Source: Bartonella grahamii ATCC 700132 (GTDB taxonomy: Bacteria > Pseudomonadota > Alphaproteobacteria > Rhizobiales > Rhizobiaceae). From it: a DNA stretch of 37,816 nt. The DNA lies in the NCBI RefSeq assembly GCF_000518085.1, contig NZ_KI912378.1, positions 1 through 37,816 on the forward strand, in the 5' to 3' direction. Shown piece after piece: positions 36,056 through 37,816 of this stretch. Within the stretch, counting starts at the first letter, position 1. Every line of letters starts with the position of its first letter. Position numbers and translations under genes: made by a program. Below the pieces are notes generated by a model. That model searched no databases, was not told the origin of the DNA, and saw nothing but the letters and a program-made list of their open reading frames with translations.

Positions 36056-36175
36056 CCCCGCCGGTTGCGAGCGCCCTCGCGTTGGTATTCCGGGAGTAGT
36101 AAAGTACTGAGTTCTAATCAGCATTTTGCTTTCAGGGCTTATCGCCCCTGGACAGTGCAAAATCTCCCGGAATTT
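36056..36175 (-). ncRNA. Second, 5'-truncated copy of the Brt-like RNA without an adjacent regulator
   Basis: It is nearly identical to 35622-35740 in its conserved parts (the GCGAG...CTCGC hairpin, the TATTCCGGGAG/CTCCCGGAAT pairing, the ATTTTGC/GCAAAAT stem). The inner stem changes sequence but keeps pairing (GTGC/GCAC becomes GGGC/GCCC), which supports a selected RNA structure. The first ~65 bases of the other copy, including the CCCCGC segment, are missing. No XRE gene follows on the minus strand. It sits 38 bases past the Sel1-gene stop. Confidence 0.7.
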
Positions 36176-36213
36176 CTATAAATTTTATCTCTTTGAAGCA
36201 GAGAAGGAGTATT

Positions 36214-37257
36214 TTAAAAAACAGGAAGGAGCTTTATTGCTTCTTTGTGCGCTTTTTCTAGTTGTGTTTTGTCCATGCCTTGGAGCATCATTTCAAGATC
36301 AGGGGCTTGCATTTTTGCCTCCTTTGCGAGCATATACCATGCCGCTGCCATTATCATATCGCCTTTTGTTCCTGTGCCATCTCGATAAAGCCTTGCAAGG
36401 GAAATCTGTGCTGGTGCTACCATGTTGATAGCATTTCTTTGAAGTAAATGAAAAGCACGGGGAAAATCTGTTTTTCCTCCACGCCCCTGTATAAGCCATT
36501 GTGCTAAATGAAGTTGAGCTTTTAAGTGGTTGTTTTGAGCCGCTACCTCCATGAGTTTGCGGGCATTGCGATCATCCTTTGGTCGTTTTAATGTGCCTAA
36601 GGCAAGAATTTTTGCAGCAGAAAAAGCGGCTTCAGCATCTCCAAGAGCAGCACCTTTTAAGTACAATTTTAAGGCTTGCTCGATTGCTTCATTTTCACGA
36701 CTTTGGGAAGAAACACCGGGGAGAGCTTGTTTTTCCTGTGAGGCTTTATAAAGAAGCAGTTGTCCATAATAAAAATAGGCTTCCTTGACGCCTGCATTGA
36801 CAGCTTTTTGAATAAACTGTTCACCAAGTTCTTGATTTTGTTTTATAAAGTGACCATCAAACAACATAAGTCCATAGCGTAGTTGTGCTTGGGGTTCCCC
36901 CTGTTTTGCAGCGCGTTCAAACCATAAAGCAGCACGTGCACCGTCAATAGGGACAGCACATCCCTCCATATAAATTCGGGCAAGAAGAGTTTGTGCAAAA
37001 GGATCATTTTTTTCAGCACGTCGGAGTGCTTCACGAAAAGCTTTTAAATAATAACCTTGGATGTAATAATCATAGGCTTGGTCATAGTCTCCAGCTTTTA
37101 AGGGCTGAAAAGGTTCTTGAGTGTTTGAAGCTTCTTGAATCGTATTGAAAGAGCCTTCAGAACTTGAGAATTCTTCAGTGTTTCCAGCTGAATTGACAGC
37201 AGAACTTGCAAGTCCAATCACGCCTAAGATAAGCAGCTTCACGCTTCTCTTGATCAT
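36214..37257 (-). CDS. Secreted Sel1-repeat protein
   Basis: A 347-residue protein with a signal peptide (KRSVKLLILGVIGLASSAVNSA, likely cut after residue 24). A short Ser/Glu/Asn-rich linker follows, then a Sel1/TPR-like solenoid. Repeats are visible as AQTLLARIYMEGCAV...GARAALWFERAAKQG, AQLRYGLMLFDGHFI...FIQKAVNAG, LKLYLKGAALGDAEAAFSAA, ARKLMEVAAQNNHLKAQLHL and ISLARLYRDGTGT...AAAWYMLAKE. Such proteins mediate protein contacts in the periplasm or outside the cell. It is likely in the same conserved neighbourhood as efp-suhB, here separated by the XRE/RNA insertion. The partner is unknown. Confidence 0.87.
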   Translation of the reverse strand: MIKRSVKLLILGVIGLASSAVNSAGNTEEFSSSEGSFNTIQEASNTQEPFQPLKAGDYDQAYDYYIQGYYLKAFREALRRAEKNDPFAQTLLARIYMEGCAVPIDGARAALWFERAAKQGEPQAQLRYGLMLFDGHFIKQNQELGEQFIQKAVNAGVKEAYFYYGQLLLYKASQEKQALPGVSSQSRENEAIEQALKLYLKGAALGDAEAAFSAAKILALGTLKRPKDDRNARKLMEVAAQNNHLKAQLHLAQWLIQGRGGKTDFPRAFHLLQRNAINMVAPAQISLARLYRDGTGTKGDMIMAAAWYMLAKEAKMQAPDLEMMLQGMDKTQLEKAHKEAIKLLPVF

Positions 37258-37600
37258 GGTGTTTTCTCCTCATTACCGATCAGAATTTTCACATTTTTTT
37301 TTCATCATTACAAGCCGTATAAGAACTCTCATTTCTATATTACTTTTTATCTCTCAGTTTTTCATCTTAGTTAAGGTAGGGTTGGGTAAGTTTAAAAAAA
37401 TAGCATAAATGTCGATGAGAGCCAGACTGTTGAAAATAGTCCTGTTAAAAATAATAATGATAAAGGGGTATCGTGTGTAAAAATGCTTATCTTCTATTAT
37501 ATTAAGGGCATCTCCTCCTAAAATGAAAAAATGCTTATAATGGGGGCTGCTTTTTAAAATACGTATGAATGCTTATGAATAGTGCGCTATCCGTGTGATG
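37258..37600. other. Intergenic region upstream of the Sel1 gene
   Basis: About 340 AT-rich bases between two minus-strand genes. It should hold the Sel1-gene promoter. I see no gene, element copy or RNA structure. Confidence 0.45.
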
Positions 37601-37816
37601 TTAGCGTGCACTCTCATTAGAGATCAGCTGTAAAAAGGCTTTCTTTTTTACCATTGTGAGAGTTCTAAATCTTTTGAGCAGCAGATATTCTTCTGTGCTC
37701 GATGCGATTTCATCATGATGATATGGGGGCTGTTTTTTTGTAATGATATCCGCGTAAAAAAAGGAAAGTGGAACATTCAAAATATCAGAAATTTCCATTA
37801 AACGCCCTGCGCTGAC
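37601..37816 (-). CDS. Second XRE-family regulator, paralogue, cut by the window end
   Basis: The last 71 codons of a gene whose start lies beyond the window. The visible part begins VSAGRLMEISDILNVPLSFF and aligns along its whole length with residues 52-122 of the regulator at 35243-35611, with about 14 differences concentrated near the C-terminus. The HTH itself is mostly outside the window. It is presumably another member of the same Brt-linked family; an RNA leader would be expected just beyond the end. Confidence 0.85.
   Translation of the reverse strand, partial: VSAGRLMEISDILNVPLSFFYADIITKKQPPYHHDEIASSTEEYLLLKRFRTLTMVKKKAFLQLISNESAR

Noticed and set aside
35622..36175. Two similar structured repeats as a CRISPR array
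   Set aside because: Only two copies over 400 bases apart, each about 120 bases with internal hairpins; this is an RNA element, not repeat-spacer DNA.

Overview
The window is a stretch of an alphaproteobacterial chromosome, almost certainly a Bartonella. The conserved genes (CarD and RpoH2-type regulators, GapR/DUF2312, DUF1036-pyk, ZapA/DUF4164 divergent from tkt-gap-pgk-fba, efp-suhB) are typical Rhizobiales neighbourhoods. The AT-rich composition, wide decaying intergenic spaces and a structured RNA in front of a small XRE regulator (Brt/trp-like) point to Bartonella. I cannot resolve the species.

Layout. 1-2 kb holds no intact gene, only two copies of a dispersed element. 2.0-4.9 kb (minus strand) carries carD, fdxA and the C-terminal half of a large helicase-family protein without its helicase core. 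5.4-9.5 kb carries rpoH, an M48 lipoprotein metalloprotease, thiamine pyrophosphokinase and a glycine-zipper lipoprotein. 9.5-16 kb carries an ABC-F ATPase (uup), a RimJ-type acetyltransferase, gapR, DUF1036 and pyk, separated by decayed gene fragments and element copies. 17-24 kb is the central-carbon block: zapA and DUF4164 on the minus strand, then tkt, gap, pgk and fba on the plus strand. 24-28 kb is accessory and decaying: a three-helix membrane protein, a wrecked higBA toxin-antitoxin pair, and an inverted partial copy of an ABC exporter gene. 28-30.3 kb holds rpmE and the intact exporter. 30.5-32.7 kb is very AT-rich and holds a lineage-specific gene split by one in-frame stop. 32.9-34.6 kb holds suhB, a decayed suhB copy and efp. 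35.2-37.8 kb holds two XRE regulators (one cut by the window end), two copies of a structured RNA element, and a secreted Sel1-repeat protein.

Two themes stand out. First, many intact genes have a degenerate partial copy of themselves nearby (uup, pyk, gap, pgk, rpmE, the ABC exporter, suhB), which suggests repeated local duplication followed by decay. Second, a non-coding element of about 230-260 bp occurs at least eight times in both orientations. One copy interrupts the ABC pseudogene and is flanked by a perfect 9-bp direct repeat, so it behaves as a non-autonomous transposable element. The most system-like unit is the RNA/XRE module at 35.2-35.8 kb, whose 5' RNA may control access to the regulator's ribosome binding site.
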